Below, piece by piece: positions 24,677 to 32,466 of a DNA stretch of 64,000 nucleotides. Below the pieces are notes generated by a model that saw only the letters and a list, made by a program, of their open reading frames with translations, had not been told where the DNA came from and made no database searches. The DNA comes from an uncultured Candidatus Melainabacteria bacterium (GTDB lineage: Bacteria > Cyanobacteriota > Vampirovibrionia > Gastranaerophilales > Gastranaerophilaceae), in contig CAKUTH010000002.1 in NCBI GenBank assembly GCA_934691935.1, positions 248,001 to 312,000 of the forward strand, in the 5' to 3' direction. The translations under genes and the position numbers were made by a program. Position 1 is the stretch's first letter. Each line of letters begins with the position of its first letter.

Positions 24677-25567
24677 ATGCGAATAAATAATATTTCTGGT
24701 GATAGGTCAATAAGAGCGATTGGTTATGTACTTTTAGGGAGTTTGTTATTAGTTGCGGTTATAGTTGCTTCGTATTTTTTGTCAAAAACAGGAAATGCAT
24801 CATTTGCAGATTTTTGTAATTGGTACTGGAAGTCATTTCAATGGTCGCAATATGATTCGTTTGAAGATGTTGTTGCAATGTGGATTGCATTAGGAATTTT
24901 GCCTTTTATTGCTATTGGTGGAATTGTTTTGACAATTTGTGCAAAAATAAGGGCGGATAAAAATTTCCAAAAATCATTAAATCTTGTTTCTATAGATTTT
25001 CTTCCAAATAGGGTTTGTTTTAATTTTAACAAGCCTCAGTGTAACTTTGAGTGTGGATATAATGATATAAATAGTTTGGAAATGGTATTAAAAACCAGTA
25101 TAGTTTGTATTGGCAGATTACATACTATTACATATCCAGTAATATCAGAAATTACGCTTAATATTTCGGTTTTGAACAATAAAAATTTTTCTTTAACAAA
25201 TTTGCCGTTGTCGCCGATGAAAAAAGTTTATAAAATTATTGATTACGGTAGAGCTGTACAGAAATTTACACATAAATATACAGGTGCAGGTGAGATTGAA
25301 GAATTTGAAGAAAAAATTCGTGATTATATTAATATTGGTTGTAAACAAATTCTTGCAAAAAGAACAGAGGATGATTTCAAAACACATTCTGTTTCGTTGT
25401 TTGCAATAGGATTAGCTTTTTTATTTATGTCTAAATTTATATTTGGAGATGATAGTATCTATAAAATTATGTTGTTTCCAGCTTTGATATTTTTTATAAT
25501 CTCTTTTATCTTTGATATTGTGCTCTTGGTGAATAAATGGAATGAAAATAGATACAGAAGGTTTTAA
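24677..25567 (+). CDS. Membrane protein of unknown function (paralog A)
   Basis: A 296-residue protein with two N-terminal membrane segments (about residues 15-38 and 62-86), a cytoplasmic domain and two C-terminal segments (about 240-290). The soluble part contains SIDFLPNRVCFNFNKPQCNF and CGYNDINSLEMV, shared with the protein at 26097. The ATG follows TATAATTGC and AAAAGGTTGG, and the same promoter-RBS block precedes the paralog. The soluble domain recalls small PH-like or beta-rich membrane domains, but no family is claimed. Confidence 0.7.
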   Translation: MRINNISGDRSIRAIGYVLLGSLLLVAVIVASYFLSKTGNASFADFCNWYWKSFQWSQYDSFEDVVAMWIALGILPFIAIGGIVLTICAKIRADKNFQKSLNLVSIDFLPNRVCFNFNKPQCNFECGYNDINSLEMVLKTSIVCIGRLHTITYPVISEITLNISVLNNKNFSLTNLPLSPMKKVYKIIDYGRAVQKFTHKYTGAGEIEEFEEKIRDYINIGCKQILAKRTEDDFKTHSVSLFAIGLAFLFMSKFIFGDDSIYKIMLFPALIFFIISFIFDIVLLVNKWNENRYRRF

Positions 25568-25572
25568 TTTAT

Positions 25573-26007
25573 ATGGATAAAGAAGAAATTGAAAAGAGTT
25601 TAGAAAAGGTAACAAAACTTATTAGCGGTGAGCAATTAAGTTCTGCTGAAAAAAAGTCTGTTATTGATGAAATTAATATGATTTTGGAATCTGACCCGAA
25701 TAATCTTGATGCGTTATATTGGATTGGATTGTTTTATCAAGGAGAAATGGATTTTAAAACAGCACTTTCATATTATGAAAAAATTATGTTAATAGCTCCA
25801 AATAGTAGTCAAGCTAATTGTGCAAAAATTTTGATGAAGGATTGTCAGGAGTTTTTGCTTTTTGATAATGAAGCACGGAACAACAAAGCAGGCTATGTTT
25901 TCAATAAAAAACCAAGTATGTTGAGAAATTTATCACCAATTTGGCTTTTGGTGATAAAGATAATTTTGCTTGTATTGGCAATAATGTATTTAGTTCCGAA
26001 ATTTTAA
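25573..26007 (+). CDS. TPR-like protein with a C-terminal membrane anchor
   Basis: A 144-residue protein. Residues about 25-90 look like two TPR units (DPNNLDALYWIGLFYQGEMD and FKTALSYYEKIMLIAPNSSQ). A hydrophobic C-terminal tail (LSPIWLLVIKIILLVLAIMY) would anchor it in the membrane with the TPR part in the cytoplasm. It starts 5 nt after paralog A and lies just before paralog B, so it probably works with these membrane proteins. Confidence 0.7.
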   Translation: MDKEEIEKSLEKVTKLISGEQLSSAEKKSVIDEINMILESDPNNLDALYWIGLFYQGEMDFKTALSYYEKIMLIAPNSSQANCAKILMKDCQEFLLFDNEARNNKAGYVFNKKPSMLRNLSPIWLLVIKIILLVLAIMYLVPKF

Positions 26008-26096
26008 TTAGATTACTATACATCAACGAACGGTTATAAGTTTTCGTTGCAAATTCGTAAATATTTTGATATAATTGCTTTTAAAAGGTTGGTTTT

Positions 26097-26885
26097 ATGC
26101 GAATTAGTGATGATATCTCAAATGCTATGTTGTTAGAAGGAATTGGTTGTTCTGTTTTGGGTTCTGTTCTTTTGTATTTTGTATACATTGTAAATAACCA
26201 AAGCATAGAGTCTGCTGATTTATTTTTCTGGTTTTTGTGTATTTTATCATTATTTGGATATGCTATGATAATCATTGCAATAATCAAAAAGTTTATTGAT
26301 AAATATAGAAGTTTATATTTGCAATCTGTAGATTTTTTGCCAGATAGAGTTTGTTTTAATTTTAACAAACCTCAATGCAATTTTGTTTGTGGGTATGGTG
26401 ATATAAAAAATTTGGAAATGGTGTTTAGAACGGTATTGGCAGAAACAAGGTACGGTGTGGTGTACAATGTAATATCAAAAATCATTTTGAATTTTACCGT
26501 TTTGAATAATCGAGAGTTTACTTTAGAAACTGGCACAATAAATCACATGAAAAAGATTTATCAAGTGTTTGATTGTAGGAACAAAGTAGGGGGATTTTCT
26601 TATAAATATGTTGGTGTTGGTATAGTTCCGCAGTTGGAGGAAGTAATCGATTTTTACTTAAAAACAGGGTGTAAGAAAAAATTTGCTGATAAAAAAAGAA
26701 AAGCGCTTAAAATGTTCGCAATTTTATTATTGGCACTTGGACTCGTTGAATTATTTATAACAGTAGTTACGTTTAGCGGAGAGATAGAACTGTTTTCAGT
26801 GGTAATTATCTCTGCCCTGCTTATTCCAGCTTTTGTTCTGTTTGCAGCTTTGATAAGTGACAAACCTCTCAAACCGAAAAAGTAA
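26097..26885 (+). CDS. Membrane protein of unknown function (paralog B)
   Basis: A 262-residue paralog of the protein at 24677. It has the same layout, with two N-terminal and two C-terminal hydrophobic segments, and the shared core SVDFLPDRVCFNFNKPQCNF and CGYGDIKNLEMV. Upstream sequence is conserved between the two genes (TATAATTGC, then AAAAGGTTGGTTTTATGCGAA), so the promoter was duplicated along with the gene. The mosaic repeat begins at its stop codon. Function unknown. Confidence 0.7.
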   Translation: MRISDDISNAMLLEGIGCSVLGSVLLYFVYIVNNQSIESADLFFWFLCILSLFGYAMIIIAIIKKFIDKYRSLYLQSVDFLPDRVCFNFNKPQCNFVCGYGDIKNLEMVFRTVLAETRYGVVYNVISKIILNFTVLNNREFTLETGTINHMKKIYQVFDCRNKVGGFSYKYVGVGIVPQLEEVIDFYLKTGCKKKFADKKRKALKMFAILLLALGLVELFITVVTFSGEIELFSVVIISALLIPAFVLFAALISDKPLKPKK

Positions 26886-27060
26886 GTAAGAGGATACTAA
26901 GATACTAGGGCACTAAGGAGTTTATGTAAGGAAGTAAGTCCGTAAGTAAGTTAGTAAGAATTGATATTCTTCCCTAAGGGGGGGTAAAGTAGCATGTTCC
27001 TTCCCTAATTAGGGAGGGTGTATGATACTTATTACTTACTTTATAGTCCCTCTTGAAAAA
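26883..27060. repeat. Left part of the mosaic repeat around prepilin locus 2
   Basis: GTAAGTAAG, GGATACTAAG and GGCACTAAGG units (26883-26960) are followed by a G7 tract (26978-26984) and a TTCCCTAATTAGGGAG palindrome (27001-27016). The matching inverted arm is at 28506-28590, so the two enclose prepilin gene 2. Confidence 0.8.
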
Positions 27061-27087
27061 TTCGAACATATATGTCATAATAAATAT

Positions 27088-27195
27088 ATGGATATAGAAC
27101 ACGGAGTTAATGAGATGGAAGATTTAAAAGATTTAAACATGTTTGAAAACCCTTGCGCTACAAGGGATAGAACCCAATGGGGGGGGGGGCTTTAA
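27088..27195 (+). CDS. Leader ORF in front of prepilin gene 2, ending in a G-run
   Basis: A 35-codon frame starting MDIEHGVNEMEDLKDLNMFE, nearly identical in DNA and protein to the one at 20033. The preceding promoter-like sequence is conserved too (CTTGAAAAATT ... ATAATAA ... ATATGG). It passes through 11 G (27179-27189) and stops at TAA (27193). Total length from leader start to prepilin is the same phase as in locus 1, so both copies are in the off register relative to the prepilin frame. Confidence 0.6.
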   Translation: MDIEHGVNEMEDLKDLNMFENPCATRDRTQWGGGL

Positions 27196-28193
27196 GCTCT
27201 AACGTAAGTAAGTTAGGAGGTAAGGAAGTAAGTAAGATTTGTCATCTTGAGCGAAGCGAAAGATCTCAAGGTAATGAGATTCTTCGGCTATCGCCTCAGA
27301 ATGACAATATATTATCCTCGCCCCTTGCGGGAGAGGAAGCAGTTGTATGCGATGCGAAGCGAGCATTACAAATGCAGGTGAGGGGTAGATTTAGTCGCAA
27401 GATAGCCTTTACCAAGCCGAGCAGAGGCACGAGCGAAGCGAGAGATGAGCAAGAATCAACGGGAACGTTGAGTTCTCGTTGTGATTGCAAACGTTGCCGT
27501 TTAATGCGAGGCGCAGTTGCCAGAAAAAGTCGCAAGGTAGCCTTTACATTAGCAGAAGTTCTCATCACCCTTGGTATTATTGGGGTTGTTGCTTCGCTTA
27601 CAATTGGTTCAGTGGTTAATAATATTCAGAAAAAAGAATTACAGACCCAATTTTTAAAAACTACTTCTCAGTTGCAACAAGCTGTTAAATCAATGGAAGC
27701 CAATGGTGAGTCTATTGATCCACGTAGTTATAAATATTGGGATAAAGGACTTTTTTATAACACATTTGCCAATTACATCAAGCATATAAAAACATGTGAA
27801 GGAAATACAAATGTTCAACATCCTTGTTATAACAAAGAGAAAGATGTTTATTATACACCGAATGGCGATACTCTGTCTTATGCATTACTAGATGATGGGC
27901 AAATTGTTTTGCCTGATGGTACACTTTTGCTTTTTGAAAATGAAAATTATGGTACATCAAGTTTTAAGGTTTATATATTTGCAGATTTGAATGGTATTAA
28001 CAAAAAGCCTAATAAGTTGGGGTATGACTTATTTGTTTATCAGTTAATAAATAATCAACTTTTACCTATGGGTTCGGAAGGAACTGACTATGTTGGTGAG
28101 CAGTATTGCTCAAAAAACAGTTACGGTATGAGTTGTGCTCAAAAAGCACTTGAAGATAAGGATTATTTTAAAAACCTAAAACGTAATAATTAA
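27177..28193 (+). CDS. Type IV prepilin-like protein 2 with a very long, repeat-derived leader
   Basis: The mature prepilin starts at 27543 (KVA|FTLAEVLITLG) and has a helix, then a globular domain with Cys pairs and a Gly-rich end (LPMGSEGTDYVGEQYC). It is preceded in frame by about 122 residues translated from palindromic repeats, for example CHLERSERSQGNEILRLSPQ and SSPLAGEEAVVCDAKRA. This stretch contains a partial duplication of the cleavage region (SRKIAFTKPS before SRKVAFTLAE). The ATG at 27177 lacks a ribosome-binding site, so translation may instead enter from the leader ORF by slippage. Prepilin peptidase would remove the whole extension. Confidence 0.72.
   Translation: MGGGALSSNVSKLGGKEVSKICHLERSERSQGNEILRLSPQNDNILSSPLAGEEAVVCDAKRALQMQVRGRFSRKIAFTKPSRGTSEARDEQESTGTLSSRCDCKRCRLMRGAVARKSRKVAFTLAEVLITLGIIGVVASLTIGSVVNNIQKKELQTQFLKTTSQLQQAVKSMEANGESIDPRSYKYWDKGLFYNTFANYIKHIKTCEGNTNVQHPCYNKEKDVYYTPNGDTLSYALLDDGQIVLPDGTLLLFENENYGTSSFKVYIFADLNGINKKPNKLGYDLFVYQLINNQLLPMGSEGTDYVGEQYCSKNSYGMSCAQKALEDKDYFKNLKRNN
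27179..27189 (+). repeat. G11 homopolymer, possible phase-variation tract (locus 2)
   Basis: Eleven G follow AAT, where locus 1 has AATT and ten G. The T-to-G difference also creates an ATG (27177) in the prepilin frame. Confidence 0.7.
27237..27306. repeat. Palindromic repeat GTCATCTTGAGCGAAGCGA-type, inside the prepilin 2 leader
   Basis: The outer arms GTCATCTTGAG and CTCAGAATGAC enclose CTCAAGGTAATGAG. A relative lies at 21060-21125 in reverse orientation, and a short piece occurs at 20188-20210. It is followed by the CCTCGCCCCTTGCGGGAGAGG unit (27316-27390). Confidence 0.75.
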
Positions 28194-28221
28194 TACAATT
28201 TTTATCGTTTTAAAATTTTGC

Positions 28222-28440
28222 TTATTCCTCTATCAACACCCTATCAAGGCAGGCTTTTGGTGAATATTGCCATTCACGGTATGTTATACGTTTGACCTTA
28301 AATCCCGAACGTTCAATTATTGCTTGTTTTTTCATATTAGATACTCGGTCAGGGTTTTTGCGCTCGTCCTCAATGATTATTTCATGCAAACGTTTAATAA
28401 GAGCCTCAATTTCAGGCAGGTTTCTTGTTGCGTCGCATAC
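28222..28440 (-). pseudogene. 3' remnant of an unidentified gene cut by a repeat
   Basis: An open minus-strand frame ends at TAA (28222) and encodes about 72 residues, including EIEALIKRLHEIIIEDERKN and ERSGFKVKRITYREWQYSPK. Upstream it runs straight into the palindromic repeat (SSPLAGEEAVVCDA, also seen translated at 27340) and finds no start codon. It looks like the C-terminal piece of a gene whose front was replaced by the repeat, or a frame reading out of it. The family is not recognised; the segment resembles the tail of nuclease-like proteins only vaguely. Confidence 0.45.
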
Positions 28441-28590
28441 AACTGCTTCCTCTCCCGCAAGGGGCGAGGATTTTGTTTTTTCCCCCCCATTGAGGAGGAA
28501 ATCAATTCTTACTAACTTACTTACGGACTTACTTCCTTACGAAAAATCCTTAGTGCCTTAGTATCTTAGTATCTTAGTATCTTCTTATTT
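28441..28590. repeat. Right arm of the mosaic repeat around prepilin locus 2
   Basis: A CCTCTCCCGCAAGGGGCGAGG unit and a C7 tract (28482-28488) are followed by CTTACTAACTTACTTACGG and TTAGTGCCTTAGTATCTTAG units (28506-28590). These are the reverse complement of 26886-26990. Confidence 0.8.
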
Positions 28591-28606
28591 AATTTCCCCC
28601 AACCAA

Positions 28607-28634
28607 TTGAAATAAAATATTTTTTCAATATAAT
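28607..28634 (+). promoter_or_regulatory. tpiA promoter
   Basis: TTGAAA (28607-28612) and TATAAT (28629-28634) are 16 nt apart, followed by a leader with AAAAGGAGAG before the ATG. Confidence 0.75.
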
Positions 28635-28667
28635 TAGGGTGTAATTATTACGGAAAAGGAGAGAATT

Positions 28668-29462
28668 ATGTCTAGAAAACCTATTATTGCAGGAAACTGG
28701 AAAATGAACTTATGCAGAGCTCAAGCAAAAGAAGTTTTTGAAGGTGTTAAAAATTTTGTCAAAGATTATACAGCACAAGAATTACCTACAGTTGTTATCG
28801 CGCCTGTATTTACATCTATCTCAGCAGTAGAAGCTGTTAGATGTGATTGTGGTTGCGGTGGAAACAAAATTTCTATCGCTGGTCAAAACTGTCACTGGGA
28901 AAATTCTGGTGCTTATACTGGTGAAATTTCTGTTGAAATGTTGAAAGATGCAGGATGTGATTATGTTATTATCGGTCACTCTGAAAGACGTCAATATTTC
29001 TCTGAAACAAATGAAATGATTAACAAAAAAGCAAAAGCTATTTTGGCTGGCGGTTTAATCCCTATTATTTGTTGTGGTGAAACTCTTGAACAAAGAGAAG
29101 CTGGCGAAACAGATTCTTGGATTGCAAGCCAAATCAGAGCAGCTTTAGAAGGTATTTCTTCAGAAGATGTTGCTAAATCAGTTATCGCTTATGAACCTAT
29201 TTGGGCAATCGGTACAGGCAAAACTTGTGATTCTGACGAAGCTAACAGAGTTATCGCTATGATTAGAAACGTTGTAAAAGAAGTTGCAGGTGCTCAAGCA
29301 GCTGATGCAATCAGAATTCTTTACGGTGGTTCTGTAAAACCTTCAACAATCGAAGAACAAATGTCAAAATCAGATATTGACGGTGCTTTGATTGGTGGAG
29401 CTTCTTTGAAAGCTGATAGCTTGAACGAAATTATTGAAAAAACTATGAAACTTATGAAATAG
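28668..29462 (+). CDS. tpiA: Triose-phosphate isomerase
   Basis: A 264-residue glycolytic TIM barrel that interconverts dihydroxyacetone phosphate and glyceraldehyde 3-phosphate. The catalytic residues are visible: Asn and Lys in AGNWKMN, His in IIGHSERRQYF, and Glu in AYEPIWAIGTGK, with the phosphate-binding LYGGSVKPS near the end. The ribosome-binding site is AAAAGGAGAG. It is monocistronic, with its own promoter and a terminator at 29486-29512. Its codon use is more regular than that of its neighbours, as expected for a highly expressed gene. Confidence 0.97.
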   Translation: MSRKPIIAGNWKMNLCRAQAKEVFEGVKNFVKDYTAQELPTVVIAPVFTSISAVEAVRCDCGCGGNKISIAGQNCHWENSGAYTGEISVEMLKDAGCDYVIIGHSERRQYFSETNEMINKKAKAILAGGLIPIICCGETLEQREAGETDSWIASQIRAALEGISSEDVAKSVIAYEPIWAIGTGKTCDSDEANRVIAMIRNVVKEVAGAQAADAIRILYGGSVKPSTIEEQMSKSDIDGALIGGASLKADSLNEIIEKTMKLMK

Positions 29463-29485
29463 TTTTGATGTAAATCAAATCGTAA

Positions 29486-29512
29486 AAAGGCGGGGCTGAT
29501 GTCCCGCTTTTT
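29486..29512 (+). terminator. Terminator after tpiA
   Basis: A GCGGG/CCCGC stem with flanking A and T runs (AAAAAGGCGGG ... CCCGCTTTTT). Confidence 0.85.
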
Positions 29513-29552
29513 AGTTACTCAAATTTGATTTTTTTCATGTTACAATGTGTTT

Positions 29553-30146
29553 ATGTTTACAGGGATTGTAGAAGAAATCGGTTTAATAAAGAGTTTTGAC
29601 GGACATAAACTTGTTGTTGAATGTTCAAAAGTTCTTGATGGAACAAAAATTGGTGACAGTATTGCAATTAATGGTTGTTGTCAAACGGTTGTTTCGCTCA
29701 GTGCAAACTCGTTTTCTGCTGATGTAAGCAGAGAAACCCTTAATGTAACAAAAGGGTTTAAGGCGGGTGAAAAAGTTAATTTGGAACGAGCTTTGACTCC
29801 ACAAACACGGATGGGCGGGCATATTGTTCAAGGCCACATTGATGGTTGTGCCAAATATTTAGGAAATAGCAGGTTTGAACTTCCAAAAGAACTTTTAAAA
29901 TACGTTGTTTATAAGGGTTCAATCGCAATTGACGGTGTGAGCTTGACTGTTAGCAAAACAGACGGAACATCTTTTGAAGTTGCTCTAATTCCTCATACAC
30001 TTGAAAATACAACCCTGAAATATTTGAAATCAAGCGATTTGGTAAATATAGAAACCGATATTTTGGGTAGATATGTTGAAAATTTTTTATCTGCGAAAGA
30101 TAATGACATTACGGTAGATTTTTTAAGAGAAAATGGATTTGTTTAA
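29553..30146 (+). CDS. ribE: Riboflavin synthase, alpha chain
   Basis: A 197-residue enzyme that makes riboflavin from two lumazine molecules. It has two similar beta-barrel halves. The diagnostic MFTGIVEEIG start, the SADVSRETLNVT and GGHIVQGHIDG motifs in the first half, and SIAIDGVSLTVSK in the second half are visible. The ATG at 29553 (not the in-frame GTG 6 nt earlier) follows TACAAT (29541-29546) by 6 nt with no Shine-Dalgarno sequence. It abuts ribBA; ribD and ribH are not in the window, and no FMN riboswitch is visible. Confidence 0.95.
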   Translation: MFTGIVEEIGLIKSFDGHKLVVECSKVLDGTKIGDSIAINGCCQTVVSLSANSFSADVSRETLNVTKGFKAGEKVNLERALTPQTRMGGHIVQGHIDGCAKYLGNSRFELPKELLKYVVYKGSIAIDGVSLTVSKTDGTSFEVALIPHTLENTTLKYLKSSDLVNIETDILGRYVENFLSAKDNDITVDFLRENGFV

Positions 30147-31355
30147 ATGGATAATTTTAAATTTGATAGTATAGAAAGTGCTTTAGAGGATTTCAAAAAC
30201 GGTAAAATGATTATCGTTGCAGATGATGAGGACCGTGAAAATGAAGGCGATTTAATATGTTCAGGACAAATGGTTACGCCTGATGTAATCAAGTTTTTGG
30301 CAGAGAATGCAAAAGGGCTTATTTGTCTTGCAATTTCACCAGAAATCGCTGAAAAAATGGATTTACCGCAAATGGTTGAACAAAATTCAGAAAGCATGAA
30401 AACAGCGTTTACCGTAAGTATTGATGCATCGGAAAAATTTGGAGTTACAACAGGGATTTCAGCGTTTGATAGAGCAAAAACCATTGAGGTTTGTATTGCG
30501 CCTGATGCACAACCGTCAGATTTGCGACGTCCAGGGCATTTATTCCCTTGTGTTGCAAGAAAAGGCGGAGTCTTAACAAGAACTGGACATACTGAGGCCG
30601 TTGTTGATTTGGCAAGACTTTGCGGACATATTCCAGCAGGTGTAATGTGCGAAATTATGGGCAAAGATGGTCACATGGCAAAACGTGATGAACTTTATCT
30701 TTTTGCAAAAGAGCATGGAATAAAGTTTATTTCTGTTGCTGAATTAATTGCATACCGCTTGAAATCAGAAAAAATTGTAACTCGCGAAGCAGAAGCTCAT
30801 TTGCCGACGCAATTTGGCGAATTTGAAATTTATGGTTATTTAAACAAGATTACAGGTCAAGAATGTGTCGCACTCGTAAAAGATGATGGCTCTGATAAAA
30901 TTCCGCTAATTCGAGTTCACAGCGAATGCTTGACGGGAGATATTTTTGGAAGTTTAAAATGTGATTGCAATTATCAACTTCATAGCGCGTTGAAAATGAT
31001 TGATGAATACGGAAAAGGTGCATTGATTTATATGAAAGGTCATGAAGGCAGAGGTATTGGAATTATCAACAAAATAAAAGCGTATAAGCTCCAAGAATGC
31101 GGACAAGATACGGTCGAGGCTAATCTTTCTTTGGGATTTAAAGAAGATTTACGTGATTATGGCATGGGTGCACAAGTTATTCTTGATTTAGGATTTAATA
31201 ATTTTAGCCTTATTACAAATAATCCTAAAAAAATCGTCGGTTTGAACGGTTACGGATTGACAGTGCATGATATAGTAAAAATACAGCCATATATTAATGA
31301 TTACAATCAAAGATATATGGAAACAAAAAAAGAAAAAATGCACCACATGTTGTAA
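30147..31355 (+). CDS. ribBA: Bifunctional 3,4-DHBP synthase / GTP cyclohydrolase II
   Basis: A 402-residue fusion catalysing two entry steps of riboflavin synthesis. The N-terminal RibB domain (residues about 5-200) has DDEDRENEGDLICSG and the RPGHLFPCVARKGGV motif with TGHTEAVVDLARL. The C-terminal RibA domain (about 208-400) has the zinc site CLTGDIFGSLKCDC, GHEGRGIGIINKIKAY and DLGFNNFSLITNNPKK. Both catalytic sets look intact. It begins directly after the ribE stop codon. Confidence 0.96.
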   Translation: MDNFKFDSIESALEDFKNGKMIIVADDEDRENEGDLICSGQMVTPDVIKFLAENAKGLICLAISPEIAEKMDLPQMVEQNSESMKTAFTVSIDASEKFGVTTGISAFDRAKTIEVCIAPDAQPSDLRRPGHLFPCVARKGGVLTRTGHTEAVVDLARLCGHIPAGVMCEIMGKDGHMAKRDELYLFAKEHGIKFISVAELIAYRLKSEKIVTREAEAHLPTQFGEFEIYGYLNKITGQECVALVKDDGSDKIPLIRVHSECLTGDIFGSLKCDCNYQLHSALKMIDEYGKGALIYMKGHEGRGIGIINKIKAYKLQECGQDTVEANLSLGFKEDLRDYGMGAQVILDLGFNNFSLITNNPKKIVGLNGYGLTVHDIVKIQPYINDYNQRYMETKKEKMHHML

Positions 31356-31360
31356 TGAAG

Positions 31361-31397
31361 TGTCATTGCGAGGAACGAAGTGACGTGGCAATCGCAA
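31361..31397. repeat. Palindromic repeat GTCATTGCGAGG-type after ribBA
   Basis: TTGCGA and TCGCAA arms surround GAACGAAGTGACGTGG. It resembles the short dispersed palindromes found in many bacterial genomes; only one copy is in this window. Confidence 0.6.
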
Positions 31398-31449
31398 GGT
31401 CGTTAAAGTATTACGACACAATTTCCACTAAAAACAAAGGAATTAAAAA

Positions 31450-32463
31450 ATGCAACCCTATATACATGAAGAAAAAGATGACAACAAATTTGAAGCAAGG
31501 CTTTTGACAAAAAGAGATTATAAAAGTTTTGCGCCAGTTTATGAAGATTTTAGGACAAGAGCCATAAGCGAATATTCTTTTGAGCTTGAACCTTTAGGGT
31601 TTGGTGATTTTACAGAGGCTGTTGAGAAAAATTTGATTGAATGTCTTGTGCTTTTTGAGGAAACTATTCCTGTTGCGTTTTTGGTTTATACAACTGCAAT
31701 TTCTGAGGCGATTGAGCTTAATATAATTCACTCGTTTAAAATGGAAAGCATGCAAGAGCGTTCGATGTATCTTGTAAAGAAATTTTTAGAACTAACAAAA
31801 GCGCAAAGAGCTGATAAAATCGTATGTTATCCGATGCTTGGAGCGCAAAAAGATTTGGTTGCAGATATTGCGCTTTATGGGTTCAAGTTTGTGGGTATTG
31901 CAGTTTTGAGATTTATGATGTGTGGAACAAATTCACGAGAAATTCTCAAAATGCTTGATTTACCAGAGCTTTCTGCCGATTATGAACTTGTCGAATGGGA
32001 TAACAAATATTTTGATGATGCCGTAGAGATTGTTCAAGAAGGTTTTGAAAATAGTGCAGATGCTCTTTTTGACCCGAGATTTAAGTCGATAGAAGGCACA
32101 AAGGATATTGTTACAAAGATTGTTGAAAATATTTATGCTGAATTTTTGCCAGAAGCGACAAGTATAATTTTGCATAATGGACAGCCTGTTGGTTTTTGTT
32201 TTATGAACCTTACTGGTGGAAGTATCGCAAACATTCCGATTGTGTCTATTAAAAAAGATTTTCAGGGCAAAGGGTTGTCAAAGTATATGCTAAAAAAATC
32301 TGTTGAAAAACTTTTGATGTGGGCTGATAATGGTGAAAAACCGATTGTGGAAGTTAATACGACAACAGAAACAAATAATTTCCAAGCATTAAAAATGTAC
32401 AGAAATATTGGGTTTAAAGAAGATTATAACTATCCTCAATCATATTTGCCGATAAAAAATTAG
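31450..32463 (+). CDS. GNAT-family N-acetyltransferase (two GNAT-like halves)
   Basis: A 337-residue protein. The C-terminal half (about residues 175-335) is a clear GNAT domain: acetyl-CoA-binding VSIKKDFQGKGLSKYMLKKSVEKLL followed by VNTTTETNNFQALKMYRNIGF. The N-terminal half has a degenerate similar layout without the CoA-binding loop. The substrate cannot be told from sequence. The ribosome-binding site AAAGGAA lies upstream of the ATG. It stands alone between the ribBA repeat and a convergent gene. Confidence 0.82.
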   Translation: MQPYIHEEKDDNKFEARLLTKRDYKSFAPVYEDFRTRAISEYSFELEPLGFGDFTEAVEKNLIECLVLFEETIPVAFLVYTTAISEAIELNIIHSFKMESMQERSMYLVKKFLELTKAQRADKIVCYPMLGAQKDLVADIALYGFKFVGIAVLRFMMCGTNSREILKMLDLPELSADYELVEWDNKYFDDAVEIVQEGFENSADALFDPRFKSIEGTKDIVTKIVENIYAEFLPEATSIILHNGQPVGFCFMNLTGGSIANIPIVSIKKDFQGKGLSKYMLKKSVEKLLMWADNGEKPIVEVNTTTETNNFQALKMYRNIGFKEDYNYPQSYLPIKN

Positions 32464-32466
32464 ATA

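Noticed and set aside
28267..28561. Two overlapping plus-strand frames near prepilin 2
   Set aside because: They read the complement of the gene remnant and the repeat arm, have no ribosome-binding site, and differ in frame without any protein-like motif.
29463..29552. Possible FMN riboswitch before ribE-ribBA
   Set aside because: Only 40 nt separate the tpiA terminator and the ribE start, the -10 box is 6 nt from the ATG, and no RFN motif is present.
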